From NCBI GenBank assembly GCA_914767715.1, contig OU612070.1:22678025-22742024 (forward strand): DNA of 64,000 nt. Reading direction: 5' to 3'. The position numbers and the translations under genes were made by a program. The notes beneath the pieces were generated by a model. It was not told the origin of the DNA and searched no databases. It saw only the letters and a list, made by a program, of their open reading frames with translations. The DNA is from Membranipora membranacea. Taxonomy: Eukaryota; Bryozoa; Gymnolaemata; Cheilostomatida; Membraniporidae. Below, piece after piece: positions 62,701 through 64,000 of this stretch (position 1 is its first letter; each line of letters begins with the position of its first letter).

Positions 62701-64000
62701 GAAGTGACCTCAGATTGTAGGTCTGAAGGATCTCATAATACGTCAAAGTAAGATATTACTCCAAATACCGGTAACTATCAAGCATTAAATATGGTTGACG
62801 TGTTTTGGCACTGGTTTAGTTGGCATGGGCGCAAGGGCATGGAATTTAGAGGAACAGTTATGTTGAAACTTTGTATTGAACTTTCCGCCAAGTACTAATA
62901 ATAGAGAGCTTACATACCTCAAAAGTTTCTATGCCTCTCGCTCCGATGCCTATATACAAAGATGTACATTGCAAGCATTCATTCCTGGCCTGCGATGTGG
63001 AAGAATGTTTAGAGCTATAGCAGTGTTTAGTGGGGCTGTAGGAATGCGGCTTGGCGTGTTGAGTTTCTTTAGACATTCGATATAGATGCATGTTGTAGCT
63101 GATTGGTGTTTCATGACATAGCGACACACTGACTAGGCTTTGAGCATCGAGTGCTGACAGGCTTGTGAAATCACTGAGTAGAGAAGGCAGGTGCTCCCGT
63201 ATGTATTTTGACCTGTGTTTGTCGACCACCTAAAATGCAACATGGCAAACCATGAATATCCAAAGCATATTACGTGAGATATAATCCACACCAGTGATAC
63301 TCGCTCATTGGATTATAAACGTAACCAACATCAAGCTAATCCGTTCAAATGTGATAAGTTCTTTGATGGAGCTGTGAAAGTTCTTCTCCTCCGAATTCAC
63401 AGGATGTACAATAGTCTCCTCAAGTACTGAGGGAAGGAAACTTAGCATTCTTGATGGCCGAAAGAATTTGATGCGGTTCATTGAAACCCTATTATTTTCC
63501 TGAATTAATTGAAAATTATAAATGATTGCCTGTTTGACAAAGAATTGTGGCAAGAATGTGGCAACGAAGAAAAAATGGAGAGTGGTCGCAATGCTTTTTC
63601 TTACCATATCAATCAATCATGTCAAGTGGATACAAGACTACTTGAATTCACGCTGAGGAATGTTCAAGTTTTAATTGCTGGAAATAAGTAACATAATTGC
63701 ACTGACGAATCTCCATGTAAGAGGGAGCGACATCAAATTTTTCTAACAGGACCAGGCAAACAGTACTCCTCAAAGCCACACAAAATACTTGGCAACAGCC
63801 CTACACATAGTTCAGTTAATTTATCAAAGCTCACCAACCATAGTGCACAACATCGCTGGTTTTAGACTGTCCGCAAAACATATTTCGCGTGAAACAGAAT
63901 AGAGCCGTGAATAATAGAGTTGGCTAGAGTGTGCTTACCCAAGCTGGGAAGAAGGACCTGGGATCAAAGGAGCTGCTGTGATCTAAACCTTCGGCTATCA
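56733..64000 (-). CDS. Probable FERM-domain protein with long disordered tail (5' end outside window)
   Basis: Exons in transcript order: from past 64000 to 63939 (partial), 63326-63499 (tentative), 62918-63229, 62129-62200, 61425-61587, 59266-59541, 58472-58947, 57302-57532, 56733-57023. All phases agree. The stretch from CTSLYIGIGARGIETFE through HHRWGQLEKMNVA, KRKLELVFSGISIYLV and EEECKSVFRLCQQCHSNHLL has the strand order and final helix of a FERM F3 (PTB/PH-like) lobe. The preceding KYIREHLPSLL exon would be a divergent F2 lobe. After it comes an about 420-residue low-complexity tail with acidic (SADESESE), Tyr-containing (HIYENI), proline (PPPSYNEK) and poly-Asn segments, the layout of a membrane-cytoskeleton scaffold. 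The subfamily is not assignable. Other PTB-like proteins are possible. Confidence 0.6.
62243..62400. repeat. Minisatellite of CCCCACTACAT-like units
   Basis: About a dozen degenerate 11-12 bp units (CCACTGCATCCC, CCACTACATCCC, CATTACATTC and similar) lie in an intron of the FERM-like gene. The strand is strongly C-rich and G-poor. Confidence 0.75.

Noticed and set aside
63501-63616. Upstream extension of the FERM-like frame (LHFFFVATFLPQ)
   Set aside because: It resembles a FERM F1-F2 linker only loosely, and a TTCAG acceptor at its 3' edge makes intron sequence more likely.
1-64000. CRISPR array, prokaryotic operon or phage
   Set aside because: No regularly spaced repeats with unique spacers, no prokaryotic gene packing, and clear spliceosomal introns throughout the recognised genes.

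Overview
The window is animal nuclear DNA. It is AT-rich, its genes are split by introns of about 0.1 to 4.3 kb, and most of the sequence is non-coding or repeat-derived. Products belong to metazoan families: two SLC16/monocarboxylate-transporter-like (MCT-like) MFS proteins, rhodopsin-type GPCRs, dynactin subunit 6 and a probable FERM-domain protein. tRNA-derived SINEs, MITEs and long fold-back elements point to a repeat-rich invertebrate, perhaps an early-branching one. I cannot name the species from sequence alone. Gene models below are manual: I joined reading frames at AG/GT splice sites where the phases agree.

Layout. 1-3.3 kb has no firm gene, only repeat fragments. 3.3-10.4 kb (+) is MCT-like gene 1 in six exons, with an approximately 2.9 kb inverted-repeat element inside intron 2. 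11.3-13.3 kb is a short LTR retrotransposon on the minus strand with gag-type zinc knuckles and a retropepsin but no visible polymerase. 16.8-19.7 kb (-) is MCT-like gene 2 in four exons, convergent with gene 1. 19.7-32.2 kb is a gene-free repeat region. It holds a 1.8 kb element with about 420-bp terminal inverted repeats, inserted at TA into an older repeat whose empty-site relative lies 2 kb away, and a shuffled repeat block at 27.9-31.2 kb. 32.3-47.0 kb (-) is a GPCR cluster: intact receptor A (32.3-35.6), a truncated and frameshifted copy B (36.7-39.7), and intact receptor C (40.4-47.0) with a 3 kb fold-back in its first intron. 47-51.7 kb has no firm gene but contains a 200-bp MITE with a perfect 8-bp target duplication. 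51.7-56.4 kb (+) is DCTN6 in five exons, with an approximately 1.2 kb near-perfect palindrome in its last intron. 56.7-64 kb (-) is the 3' part of a probable FERM-domain gene that continues past the window and is tail-to-tail with DCTN6.

Genes working together. I see no operon-like or pathway-level unit. The two local expansions are the MCT-like pair, which share two intron positions and an identical 144-bp second exon, and the GPCR family, where a tandem duplication with a readable breakpoint produced the broken copy B. No wholly new system is evident. The most unusual items are the receptor with a lost DRY motif, the reconstructable GPCR duplication, the nested transposon with its empty site, and the long intronic palindromes.
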